From the NCBI GenBank assembly GCA_029010655.1, contig JAQXKW010000150.1:1-16682 (forward strand): DNA of 16,682 nt, given 5' to 3'. The notes under the pieces are model-generated. The model was not told where the DNA came from. It was given only the letters and a program-made list of their open reading frames with translations, and did not search any database. The stretch comes from Clostridia bacterium (GTDB lineage: Bacteria > Bacillota > Clostridia > Oscillospirales > CAG-272). A program made the position numbers and the translations under genes. Shown piece after piece: positions 6,369-13,805 of the stretch (position 1 is the first letter of the stretch; each line of letters begins with the position of its first letter).

Positions 6369-7325
6369 TTACTGTTCGGGATCGCTCATGGTCCCGTCGT
6401 CTTCGTTTATAAAGTCTGCAAGGAACTTATAATAATCGTCCTCTGCCACGCTGTCCTGCTGTGCTTTGTCTGCGTCCTCGGTATTTTCGTCCCGTACTTC
6501 GGTCTCAGGCTCCTCGGACAGCTCAGGCTCCGCCACAGCTTCTGCGGCGTCCTCCGCCTCTGCCGTAAATGCGTCCGAGAAAACGGAGCTTGCCTCAAAG
6601 GGATTTTCCTCGGGGTCATCCTCGCCCGCCGCTTCCTTTGAAAGCTCCTCGGCAATACCGTCCGCATTAAAATGAAGCTCCGCTTCTTTTTCTGCGCTGT
6701 CGCTGTTCTCCCCCGTTACAGACTCCTCGCTGAAAACAAACTCCTTGCTTTCTTCCGCTTCAAAGTCCTTAAAGATACTCTCCTGGGGATACTCGTCAAA
6801 CTGGGGAAGTTCGACCTGCGGCTCCTCTGCCTCCTCAAACTCGTCTACTGCCTCGGCGACCTTGGAATAGTCGGGCTCGTACACAAAGTTTTCAGCCGTA
6901 GCCGCTATTGATTCGATCATGTCAATATGAGAGCTGTAAAGCGCGAAAAGCTGATCCTTAAAGGAGGCAACCTCGGCTCTTATTACGTCCACAGTATTCA
7001 TTCTGTCGGCAATCTTCATATCCAGATCGGAAATCATTTCGCCGCAGCTCTCTCTCGTCTTGTCAAGGAGCGTGTCGCTTCGAGCCTTTGTGTCCATCAT
7101 CATTTCAGCCGCCGCCCGCTTGGAGTCGGCTATATTTTGTCTCAGGCCGTTTTCCGCCTCCGAAAAGCGGCGGATAAGCCTTCTTGCCGCATCCAGCTTC
7201 TGCTCAAGCTCGCTGACACGGGATTTCAGATAAGTGTTTTTCGCTCTCAGATCGTCCAAGGTATTATCTACCTGCTCCGTATTATAGCCTTTTTTCTCGA
7301 CGGTAAAATTATATTTTTCAGACAT
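6369..7325 (-). CDS. DivIVA-family coiled-coil protein with long acidic tail
   Basis: DivIVA proteins bind negatively curved membrane at poles and septa and recruit division or wall-growth partners. 318 residues. The N-terminal FTVEKKGYNTEQVDNTL (7-23) matches the family's membrane-binding FxxxxxGYxxxxVDxxL segment. Coiled coil follows at about 24-60 and more helical heptads at 62-145. From about 150 to the end the protein is a very acidic, probably disordered tail rich in E, D, A and S, closing with a small ordered-looking motif, DDYYKFLADFINED. Bacillus DivIVA is about 164 residues, so the tail nearly doubles the length. Position downstream of ylmE-sepF-ylmH and upstream of lspA supports the call. 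AAAGG lies 9 nt before the ATG. Whether it is the functional DivIVA or a related paralog is open. Confidence 0.85.
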   Translation of the reverse strand: MSEKYNFTVEKKGYNTEQVDNTLDDLRAKNTYLKSRVSELEQKLDAARRLIRRFSEAENGLRQNIADSKRAAAEMMMDTKARSDTLLDKTRESCGEMISDLDMKIADRMNTVDVIRAEVASFKDQLFALYSSHIDMIESIAATAENFVYEPDYSKVAEAVDEFEEAEEPQVELPQFDEYPQESIFKDFEAEESKEFVFSEESVTGENSDSAEKEAELHFNADGIAEELSKEAAGEDDPEENPFEASSVFSDAFTAEAEDAAEAVAEPELSEEPETEVRDENTEDADKAQQDSVAEDDYYKFLADFINEDDGTMSDPEQ

Positions 7326-7354
7326 GATACCGTGCCTTTCCGCTTATGTGCTTC

Positions 7355-8218
7355 TCAAATATATTTTCTTGCCAGAACCCGGATTCTGCCCTTTTTGGTT
7401 TCATCCTCGGCTCTGTCTATTATAAACTTTCCGTAGCCTCTTACGGACAAAATATCTCCCGCCGCAAGGCGGCGGTCCGTATCGGAAAGCGGAAGATAAT
7501 TTATCTCCGCCAGTCCCCCTGCGATTATCTGAGCCGCTTTTTCTCTGGAAACGCCGCAAAGCCCTCGGACAATTCCGTCCGCTCTGGGCGACGCCACCGT
7601 AAAGCTCAGCTCCTGAAAGCTTCTTTTCGGGGCAAAGTCCTCCCCCAAGTCGGCAAAGGAACATGAGACGGCGTCTCTCCCCGCTCTGCACAGCTGAGAA
7701 ACGATATAATCGGCGCAGCTTTTTTCCGCAAAGACGTAAAAGCCGTTTCCGTCCGTAACAATATCGCCGAGGACGCTCCGCTTTATGCCCAGCGCCATAA
7801 GGGCGCCCAGCCAGTCTCTGTGGGAAAGCTGTGCATATCCGCTTCCGCGAAGCTCAAGGGGACACATAAACTCCCCCGCAATATCCCCGTTTCCGTATTC
7901 ATCAAGGAGACGGAGAAAAAACCGTTCTCTTTCTTCGGAAAATGCGTTTTGGGGGACTACCCCGTCGGGAGAAAGCCAGCCCGGCAGAAAAATCGCCTTT
8001 CTGCGCTCGGCTCCAACGTATCCGCCCCAGAAAAACAGCCTATCCGACTGCCCTGCGGCTCTTTGCGCCTCGAAAATTATTCTTTGCTCCGCCGACGTCA
8101 AAAAAGACGAGGCGACCGCAGAATTTTCACTGCGTGCGGACAATTCCGCCGCTCTGAAAACCAGCAGCCGTCTTTCGTCATCTGTTATGCTTCTGCCTGT
8201 TCCGGTGTTGCTTTTCAT
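7355..8218 (-). CDS. ylmH: YlmH-type S4-domain RNA-binding protein
   Basis: 287 residues from the ATG at 8216-8218, preceded by CGGGGA. An alternative TTG at 8252-8254 overlaps the sepF stop but has no ribosome binding site. LSHRDWLGALMALGIKRSVLGDIV-like sequence begins at residue 131 and is the family's most conserved block. An S4 RNA-binding domain occupies about 204-265 (VSREKAAQIIAGG, then RLAAGDILSVRGYGKF). In Bacillus and relatives YlmH is a ribosome-associated factor linked to ribosome-associated quality control. It is conserved next to sepF and divIVA although its direct role in division is unclear. The gap to sepF is 32 nt and to divIVA 29 nt. Confidence 0.9.
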   Translation of the reverse strand: MKSNTGTGRSITDDERRLLVFRAAELSARSENSAVASSFLTSAEQRIIFEAQRAAGQSDRLFFWGGYVGAERRKAIFLPGWLSPDGVVPQNAFSEERERFFLRLLDEYGNGDIAGEFMCPLELRGSGYAQLSHRDWLGALMALGIKRSVLGDIVTDGNGFYVFAEKSCADYIVSQLCRAGRDAVSCSFADLGEDFAPKRSFQELSFTVASPRADGIVRGLCGVSREKAAQIIAGGLAEINYLPLSDTDRRLAAGDILSVRGYGKFIIDRAEDETKKGRIRVLARKYI

Positions 8219-8250
8219 GTAATTTTCCCCGGCACGTGAGAAGCACAAGC

Positions 8251-8760
8251 TCAATATTCGCCGAAATCGTCTTCTACTACGGGCGCCTCATTGGTCTGAG
8301 GTGCGGGAGCGGCCTTCTTTGCAGTCAGCTTTGCGTCTCCCACGTCCACGTTAGAAGGTGTGATAACGTATGCATTGGATGCAATCTTTTTAAGAGAACC
8401 GTCGATGGAATATGCCACGCCGGAAAGGAAATCGATAAGACGGCGGGCAGTTTCCTTATTGGTGTTCTCAAGGTTGAGAACAACGGTTCTTCTGGAAAGA
8501 AGATGATCTGCAATCTGCGCCACGCTGTCAAAGGACTCGGGCTTTACAACCTTCATTTCCAGAGCACTGCCGGACGAACCGGAGATGCTGATTCCGGATG
8601 CGCCGTAAGGTGCGCCGGAAGATACTGCGGGTTCGGGGTCTGCGGGATCGTCATAAGAGCCGAAATTTTCGGAATAGTATCCGTCATCGGCGTAGTTTTC
8701 GTCGTACACGTCTTCCTCCGCTCCGTTCATTCTTCTCTTGATGTTGTCAACAATACCCAT
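8251..8760 (-). CDS. sepF: Cell division protein SepF
   Basis: Membrane-associated partner of FtsZ that aligns and tethers Z-ring filaments in Gram-positive bacteria. 169 residues. The N-terminal MGIVDNIKRRMNG (1-13) is the amphipathic membrane-anchoring helix. Residues 14-66 are a flexible acidic, Tyr/Gly/Ser-rich linker. The conserved SepF core is about 68-145, with RTVVLNLEN at 91-99, RRLIDFLSG at 106-114, AYSIDGSL and ITPSNVDV at 133-140. A short Ala/Pro tail ends in EDDFGEY. GGAGG lies 9 nt before the ATG. It is preceded by ylmE with a 42-bp AT-rich gap and followed by ylmH. Confidence 0.95.
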   Translation of the reverse strand: MGIVDNIKRRMNGAEEDVYDENYADDGYYSENFGSYDDPADPEPAVSSGAPYGASGISISGSSGSALEMKVVKPESFDSVAQIADHLLSRRTVVLNLENTNKETARRLIDFLSGVAYSIDGSLKKIASNAYVITPSNVDVGDAKLTAKKAAPAPQTNEAPVVEDDFGEY

Positions 8761-8802
8761 TTTTTATTTCCTCCAAATTATTTGCTTTTCTTCATTATCA
8801 AA

Positions 8803-9522
8803 CTATTTCTGAGGATAAAAGCGCTTTCCGAATATAGAACTGCCAACCCGGACCATGCCGGCGCCTTCTTCTATGGCAGCCTCAAAACTGTCGCTCATAC
8901 CCATAGATAAGATACACTCTATTATATTATGCGATTTTTTTCCTAAAAAGTCAAGATATATTGCATATGTTTTCTCAAAATATTTTCTATATTCGTCATT
9001 TTTCTCACAAACGGGCGCCATTGTCATAATTCCCCGCACGTTTATTCCGGGAAAAGCGTCGATTTCCGAAATTGTTTCGTCCGCCGCCTCCGGCAAAATT
9101 CCGCTTTTGTTTTCCTCTCTGCCGATATTTATTTCGCAGAGAACGTCGGTAACTACCCCCGCCTCCTCGCTTCTGCGGGAGATTTCTCCGGCAAGGCGGA
9201 CGCTGTCTACCGACTGAATCATATTGACCTTGCCGATAATGCTTTTTACCTTATTTGTCTGCAAATGGCCTATTATATGGAGGGGAACCGTGTTTTTCAG
9301 GTCATCGTATTTTGATAGAAATTCCTGAACCTTATTTTCCCCCACAGCCTTTAATCCCAGCTCGTTTACGGCATAAAGAATTTCCTCCGCGGGAACGGTT
9401 TTTGTGGCGGCAAGGAGTGTTACGTCCCCCTGTCCCGCATTTCTGCGGGCCTTTGCGTTTTCGATTTTTTCACATACCCTCAGGTAATTTTCCCTTATTT
9501 CTCTTTTTCTGCTTTCTTCCAT
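8803..9522 (-). CDS. ylmE: YggS/YlmE-family PLP homeostasis protein
   Basis: Binds pyridoxal 5'-phosphate and takes part in PLP and amino/keto acid homeostasis; no enzymatic activity is established for the family (PLPBP/COG0325). 239 residues from the ATG at 9520-9522; a frame extending to 9555 overlaps radC and was not used. The PLP lysine is K41 in LLAATK. GENKVQE near 61, HIIGHLQTNK near 83, the SVD motif and SMGMSDSFEAAI near 206 are family hallmarks, and GSSIFGKR is near the C-terminus. It lies 2 nt after radC and is the first recognisable gene of the Gram-positive ylm division cluster here; ylmD is not next to it. Confidence 0.94.
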   Translation of the reverse strand: MEESRKREIRENYLRVCEKIENAKARRNAGQGDVTLLAATKTVPAEEILYAVNELGLKAVGENKVQEFLSKYDDLKNTVPLHIIGHLQTNKVKSIIGKVNMIQSVDSVRLAGEISRRSEEAGVVTDVLCEINIGREENKSGILPEAADETISEIDAFPGINVRGIMTMAPVCEKNDEYRKYFEKTYAIYLDFLGKKSHNIIECILSMGMSDSFEAAIEEGAGMVRVGSSIFGKRFYPQK

Positions 9523-9524
9523 AA

Positions 9525-10187
9525 TTACCGCTTTTCCTGCGTGCAGGGCACGCAATCAGTTTCAGTTACTATATACTGCTGGGCAAGGCAAGTCCCTGTG
9601 CCTTCCAGCTTCTTTCTCAGATATTCCGTTATATAAAGATCCTCCACCGACGCTTCGGGAGAGTTTTTTCCGTGGCTGTGGCAGAGTATTATTTTGTCGG
9701 CGCAAAGAAGCTTCGCCCTGTCCGAAAGCTCCTTTGCAAAAGCCGACGGGTCCCTTACGCCGCCGGGCACATTCGCCCACTCCAGCACCCTGTCCTTTGG
9801 GGAAAGGTACATAACGTACACGCTCTCGTAGGGCTTTCCCAAAAACCTAAGATACACATACATTCGCCGTTTGAAATCGTTATTAAGTCCGGAGGATTCA
9901 ATACCTTCGCAAATCATACGGCGAACCGTATCGGCGGAGAGCTTCAGCCCGCTTGCAGTTTTGTCTCCGACTCCCGGTATTTTCGTCAGCTCCTCACGGG
10001 AAGCACAAAAGATTTCCGTACCCCTGCACCTATCAAGAACCTCATGCGCTGTGGGATTTGTGTCCGCGCGGCTTATAAAGCTGTAAAGCAGCATTTCCAA
10101 CAGCTGATGGGTTTCAAAAACCTCCTCGCCGTGCTTTTCGTATTTGGTTTTCATTCTTTTTCTGTGATTTAAGTGAGCGTTTTCCAT
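9525..10187 (-). CDS. radC: RadC/JAB-domain protein
   Basis: 220 residues. A helix-hairpin-helix-like segment, LTKIPGVGDKTASGLK (67-82), is followed by a JAB/MPN-type metalloprotease-like domain. The metal-binding motif reads H170-S-H172 followed by D183, with the canonical 13-residue spacing from first His to Asp. The usual HNHPSG is changed to HSHGKN. Once linked to DNA repair, RadC proteins have no proven function. The upstream DUF2079 gene ends 2 nt before the ATG, and its last codons supply the GGGAG ribosome binding site. The C-terminus (TETDCVPCTQEKR) differs from the usual ending and holds two cysteines. Its divergence suggests a subfamily rather than classical RadC. Confidence 0.85.
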   Translation of the reverse strand: MENAHLNHRKRMKTKYEKHGEEVFETHQLLEMLLYSFISRADTNPTAHEVLDRCRGTEIFCASREELTKIPGVGDKTASGLKLSADTVRRMICEGIESSGLNNDFKRRMYVYLRFLGKPYESVYVMYLSPKDRVLEWANVPGGVRDPSAFAKELSDRAKLLCADKIILCHSHGKNSPEASVEDLYITEYLRKKLEGTGTCLAQQYIVTETDCVPCTQEKR

Positions 10188-10189
10188 AG

Positions 10190-12001
10190 TTATGAAGCTC
10201 CCTTTAGTTTATATATCTTCACATATCCGCTTTGGACTTCAAGCGTATAATCGTCGTCCATTGCCTCATACATCTTTTTCGTATGCTCGTCTCCCTCGTA
10301 TCGGGTGTCCACCACGTAGTAATCCGTCTTTTCGTATTCCCCGTAATAATCGGGGCAGGTATGGAGCTCGTCAATATAGCTTAAATGAGGCATTATAAAC
10401 CCGTACGCCGTAACTGATGCGTCACGGGGAATCGTTTCAAGCGCCCTGTCGGTTTCGGCATATTCCTCGCTGTGCTCCGAGTATTTTGTCAGGTATCTCT
10501 CCGCTTTGGGCAGGGTGAGCGACACGGTGAAAACGGTGCATAAAACCAGCATTGAGACTACGGCAAAGCGTCTGTTTTCCGGCTTCCAAGATGACAGGCA
10601 CAGGAAAGCGGAAAATATCATCAGCGCCGCCGTTCCGTAGGTGTACTGATAGTCCACGTTAAACTGGTACATCCATGCGGGAACCAGATTTATTATCAAA
10701 AGCGGCACCAAAAGCAGAAAATTTGCGCCCTTTTTGTGGGCAAAGGGGAGAAACAGCAAAGGCACTCCCGTCCACAGCACAAATTCCAGCTTTTGCCCCG
10801 AATAGGTAAGCTCCCTGAAGCTTTCCGTATCCGCACCGCTGAAAACTTCTTTTATTAAGTAGCCCACGTCAAGAAAGCAGGTTTTTATAACGTCTGCAAG
10901 ACCGCCGTCACCTGAGTACAGATTATCAAATCTGCCCGTCATTATTTCGCCGCCGCAGAGCATTATTATTCGGCAGGCTATAAAGAAATATCCGACGCTT
11001 GCAACCGCAAGAATCAGAGCAAACACTCTGTCCCGTTTTGTAAACAGCATCCACAAGGCTATTGCCAGAACGTAAATAAATGCGTCTTCTTTTACAAACA
11101 GCACCAAAGCGCAGAAGACCGCCGCCCCCGCCCGTTTGTTTTCAAGAATGAACCACAGGGCATAAAGAATGAGAACGGACAGAAATTTATTTTCGTGAAA
11201 ATCGTAAAAGGCGCCGTTTGCCATTGTGGGGAAAAGCAGATAAACTGCCGCCGCCGCAAGGGACACTTTTTCGGAAAGCCCCAGAGTGCGGCATATTCTG
11301 CGCAGGGGGAACACGCCCAGCCCCGTTATTACCGCCTGCGCTCCCAAAAGGTACAATGGGGAGCGGAACAGATAATATCCCGGCAAAAGAAGATAAAAAA
11401 TAGGTGAAAAATGTACTGCAAAATGGCTGACGCTTCCCGCTCTTTCAACAGTGGTGGTGGGCAGACCCGTTTTCGCCATCTGCTCGAACATCTGTGCGAA
11501 AATTCCGAAATCGTAGGTTGCGTGGGAATAAGATTTATATTTTGCGGCGGTACACACAAAAACCGCCGCCGCATACAGAACGAACATTCCCGCCGTAATA
11601 AAGCCTGCCGCCCTTCGGGAAATTTTAATTTGGGAAAGCCCCGTTTTATCCCCATCCGTTGCGTATTTTACAACAGGGATAAGCACTGCCGCAATTCCCA
11701 GATTGAAAAATATATCTCCCGAATGCTGACTTACCAGCACAACGGAAAATGCAAGAGACAGCAAAAGAAGGCTCCACGCAATAATTCTTTTCGTTTTCAG
11801 CCGGCAGGATAGCACCGTAAGCAAAGCAAAAACCGCCGCAAAAATTAATGCGGAGGGAAGAACCGAGCTTTGACGGACATAGTTCAAATCCGTAAAATCC
11901 CCGCACGCCGCAAACAAAAGAGAAGCGGCTGTGAAGGCGGCACAAAGGGCGGCAAAAACATCTGCCGCACCGAGACCGTATTTACAGAATATCCGTTTCA
12001 T
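10190..12001 (-). CDS. DUF2079 multi-pass membrane protein
   Basis: 603 residues with about a dozen hydrophobic segments over residues 10-490 and a soluble C-terminal region (about 500-603). Motifs typical of DUF2079 are seen: YDFGIFAQ at 163-170, HFAVHFSPI at 193-201, YDFHE at 266-270 and VKEDAF at 303-308. The conserved acidic and His residues in loops between membrane segments are reminiscent of GT-C glycosyltransferases, but no substrate is known. The start has AAAAGGAG 7 nt upstream, within the 15-bp gap after the Nudix gene. It shares a transcript direction with radC downstream. A role in envelope glycan or lipid modification is inference only. Confidence 0.85.
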   Translation of the reverse strand: MKRIFCKYGLGAADVFAALCAAFTAASLLFAACGDFTDLNYVRQSSVLPSALIFAAVFALLTVLSCRLKTKRIIAWSLLLLSLAFSVVLVSQHSGDIFFNLGIAAVLIPVVKYATDGDKTGLSQIKISRRAAGFITAGMFVLYAAAVFVCTAAKYKSYSHATYDFGIFAQMFEQMAKTGLPTTTVERAGSVSHFAVHFSPIFYLLLPGYYLFRSPLYLLGAQAVITGLGVFPLRRICRTLGLSEKVSLAAAAVYLLFPTMANGAFYDFHENKFLSVLILYALWFILENKRAGAAVFCALVLFVKEDAFIYVLAIALWMLFTKRDRVFALILAVASVGYFFIACRIIMLCGGEIMTGRFDNLYSGDGGLADVIKTCFLDVGYLIKEVFSGADTESFRELTYSGQKLEFVLWTGVPLLFLPFAHKKGANFLLLVPLLIINLVPAWMYQFNVDYQYTYGTAALMIFSAFLCLSSWKPENRRFAVVSMLVLCTVFTVSLTLPKAERYLTKYSEHSEEYAETDRALETIPRDASVTAYGFIMPHLSYIDELHTCPDYYGEYEKTDYYVVDTRYEGDEHTKKMYEAMDDDYTLEVQSGYVKIYKLKGAS

Positions 12002-12016
12002 GGGGTAGCTCCTTTT

Positions 12017-12541
12017 TTACAGTATTGCTCCCTTTATTCCGTTTATATCCTTTAAGTCAAACAGGTAGGAAATATAGCTTTCGGGGCAGGGAATAAATTC
12101 TCCGCCTCTTATCATTTCAATAATTTCGTCCTTCGTGGCATAGCGGGCGTCCGCCACCTCTTCGACCTGCAATTTCAGGCTGTTTACATCTACGTCGCCC
12201 AAAAGAAGGTACACGTCGTCAAAGCCGGGGAAGAAATTTACGGTAAGATTGGGTCGGCAGCCCTCAAGGCTGATTTTTACACCCAGCTCCTCCTCTACCT
12301 CTCTTTGCGCCGCTTCCCTTGAGTTTTCCCCTGCCAGCGCACTGCCGCCCACGGAAACGTCCCAGTAGCCCGGCCAGCCTTTTTTGTCGGCGCTTCGGCG
12401 CTGTATAAGCATTTCGCCGCGCGGGTTGAAAATACACACATGGACTACCGTATGGTACTGTCCCGGCATCATCTTGTCGCCCCGGCGCACGGTTTCTCCG
12501 GTTTTAATCCTGTCTATATCGTATACGTCCCAAAGCTCCAT
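12017..12541 (-). CDS. Nudix hydrolase
   Basis: 174 residues. A perfect Nudix box is present at 66-88: G66, five residues, E72, seven residues, then REVEEELGV (80-88). It binds the divalent metal used to hydrolyse a nucleoside diphosphate linked to another moiety. The N-terminal ELWDVYD followed by TG, RG and YHTVVHV places it in the COG1443-like group related to isopentenyl-diphosphate isomerase (IPP isomerase-like YfcD type). The substrate cannot be read from the sequence. AAAGGA lies 6 nt before the ATG. Neighbours are hemW upstream (45-bp gap) and DUF2079 downstream (15 bp). Confidence 0.92.
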   Translation of the reverse strand: MELWDVYDIDRIKTGETVRRGDKMMPGQYHTVVHVCIFNPRGEMLIQRRSADKKGWPGYWDVSVGGSALAGENSREAAQREVEEELGVKISLEGCRPNLTVNFFPGFDDVYLLLGDVDVNSLKLQVEEVADARYATKDEIIEMIRGGEFIPCPESYISYLFDLKDINGIKGAIL

Positions 12542-12586
12542 AAATGTTCCTTTCTGCGTTTTTTCGCAAAAATCCTTTTTCGCCCC

Positions 12587-13783
12587 TTAAAACTTGCTAA
12601 CGGGCGAAACCGCGTTCAAATCCTCGAAGGACAAAATGTCCGAGAGGATATAGTTTGACACAAACATTCCCGCAGGAGTAAGGGCAACTCCCTCTCCCGT
12701 TTCTCTCATATATCCGTGTTTAATATAAAAGCTCAGCTTTTGCCCGTACATTTCACGGAAATCACAGCCGAATTTCATATAAAACTCACGGAAGGATATG
12801 CCTTTTTTCAGCCTCATTCCCAGCATCAAATACTCGCCCATGCCGGCTCTGCCCGAAATTTCCTCCAGATTTTCCGTTATCCCTGCGGCGTCTGATATGT
12901 TTTCCACGCCCTTAATATATCTTTCAATATTCCTGACGAAGGAATATCTGCTGTTGTTGAAGAACGAATGCGCCGCAGGTCCGAAGCCCAAATACTCCTC
13001 GCAGTTCCAGTATCTGAGATTGTGCCTTGACGCCTTTCCTTCTTTTGCAAAATTGCTTATCTCGTACTGCATATAGCCTCGCCGCTCCAGCATGGACACG
13101 GCTTTTTCGTACATGGCGTATTCCGTATCCTCGTCGGGGAGGGAAAGAGTGTCCCGGATTTTGGCAAATCTTGTTCCCTGCTCAATTTTCAGGTTATAAA
13201 GGGAAATATGCTCCGGACGAAGCCTTGTAACGTAGTCAATACTGCGAAGCAGGCTTTCCACGGTTTGAAGCGGTATTCCGAACATTAAATCCACGCTGAT
13301 GCTTTGGATTTTCGCCTGTCTCGCCGCCTTAAAGCACTCCTCGAATTCCTCTCTCGAATGTATTCGGGACAGAGCCTTCAGCTCCCCCCTGTCGGCGGAC
13401 TGCAAGCCTATGCTTACTCTGTTTACCCCGTGGCGGCGAAGCCTTGAAAAGATTTTTTTGTCCGCCGTGGCGGGGTTTGCCTCTATGGTGATTTCCGCCG
13501 TCTTTGACACCCTGAAATTTTTCTTTATGCTGTCAAGTATTTTGCAGAGAAGCTTTACGGGGAGCACCGTAGGCGTTCCGCCGCCTATATACACGGTATC
13601 GACGGTTCTGTCCTTTGCGGCGTCTTTGTAATACGCCATATGGGAGCACAGCGCCGCCGTATATCTTTCAAAGATTTCCTCCCCTCCGGGAACGAAGGAG
13701 TAGAAATCACAGTAAGCGCATTTGCTTTGGCAAAAGGGAATATGTACGTATATTCCCAGCTTTCCGTTTCCGGTCAATAACAT
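12587..13783 (-). CDS. hemW: HemW-type radical SAM heme chaperone
   Basis: 398 residues. The radical SAM cluster motif is C18-QSK-C22-AY-C25 near the N-terminus, with IGGGTPT following at about 66-72. The CxxxCxxC motif is followed by D-F rather than the fourth cysteine (CxxxCxxCxC) of coproporphyrinogen dehydrogenase HemN, which points to HemW, a heme-binding and heme-delivery protein formerly annotated as an oxygen-independent coproporphyrinogen oxidase. A C-terminal HemN-C-like domain spans about 310-390. AAAGGAGG lies 7 nt before the ATG. The gap to the upstream foldase gene is 22 nt. Confidence 0.92.
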   Translation of the reverse strand: MLLTGNGKLGIYVHIPFCQSKCAYCDFYSFVPGGEEIFERYTAALCSHMAYYKDAAKDRTVDTVYIGGGTPTVLPVKLLCKILDSIKKNFRVSKTAEITIEANPATADKKIFSRLRRHGVNRVSIGLQSADRGELKALSRIHSREEFEECFKAARQAKIQSISVDLMFGIPLQTVESLLRSIDYVTRLRPEHISLYNLKIEQGTRFAKIRDTLSLPDEDTEYAMYEKAVSMLERRGYMQYEISNFAKEGKASRHNLRYWNCEEYLGFGPAAHSFFNNSRYSFVRNIERYIKGVENISDAAGITENLEEISGRAGMGEYLMLGMRLKKGISFREFYMKFGCDFREMYGQKLSFYIKHGYMRETGEGVALTPAGMFVSNYILSDILSFEDLNAVSPVSKF

Positions 13784-13805
13784 ACATTTTCCTCCTTTGA
13801 CCGAA

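Noticed and set aside
8219..8254. TTG start of ylmH overlapping the sepF stop
   Set aside because: The ATG at 8218 has a GGGG-type ribosome binding site and fits the family N-terminus; the TTG has none.
13785..13787. Out-of-frame ATG four nucleotides upstream of the hemW start
   Set aside because: It is too close to the ribosome binding site and opens only a short frame; the hemW ATG has better spacing.
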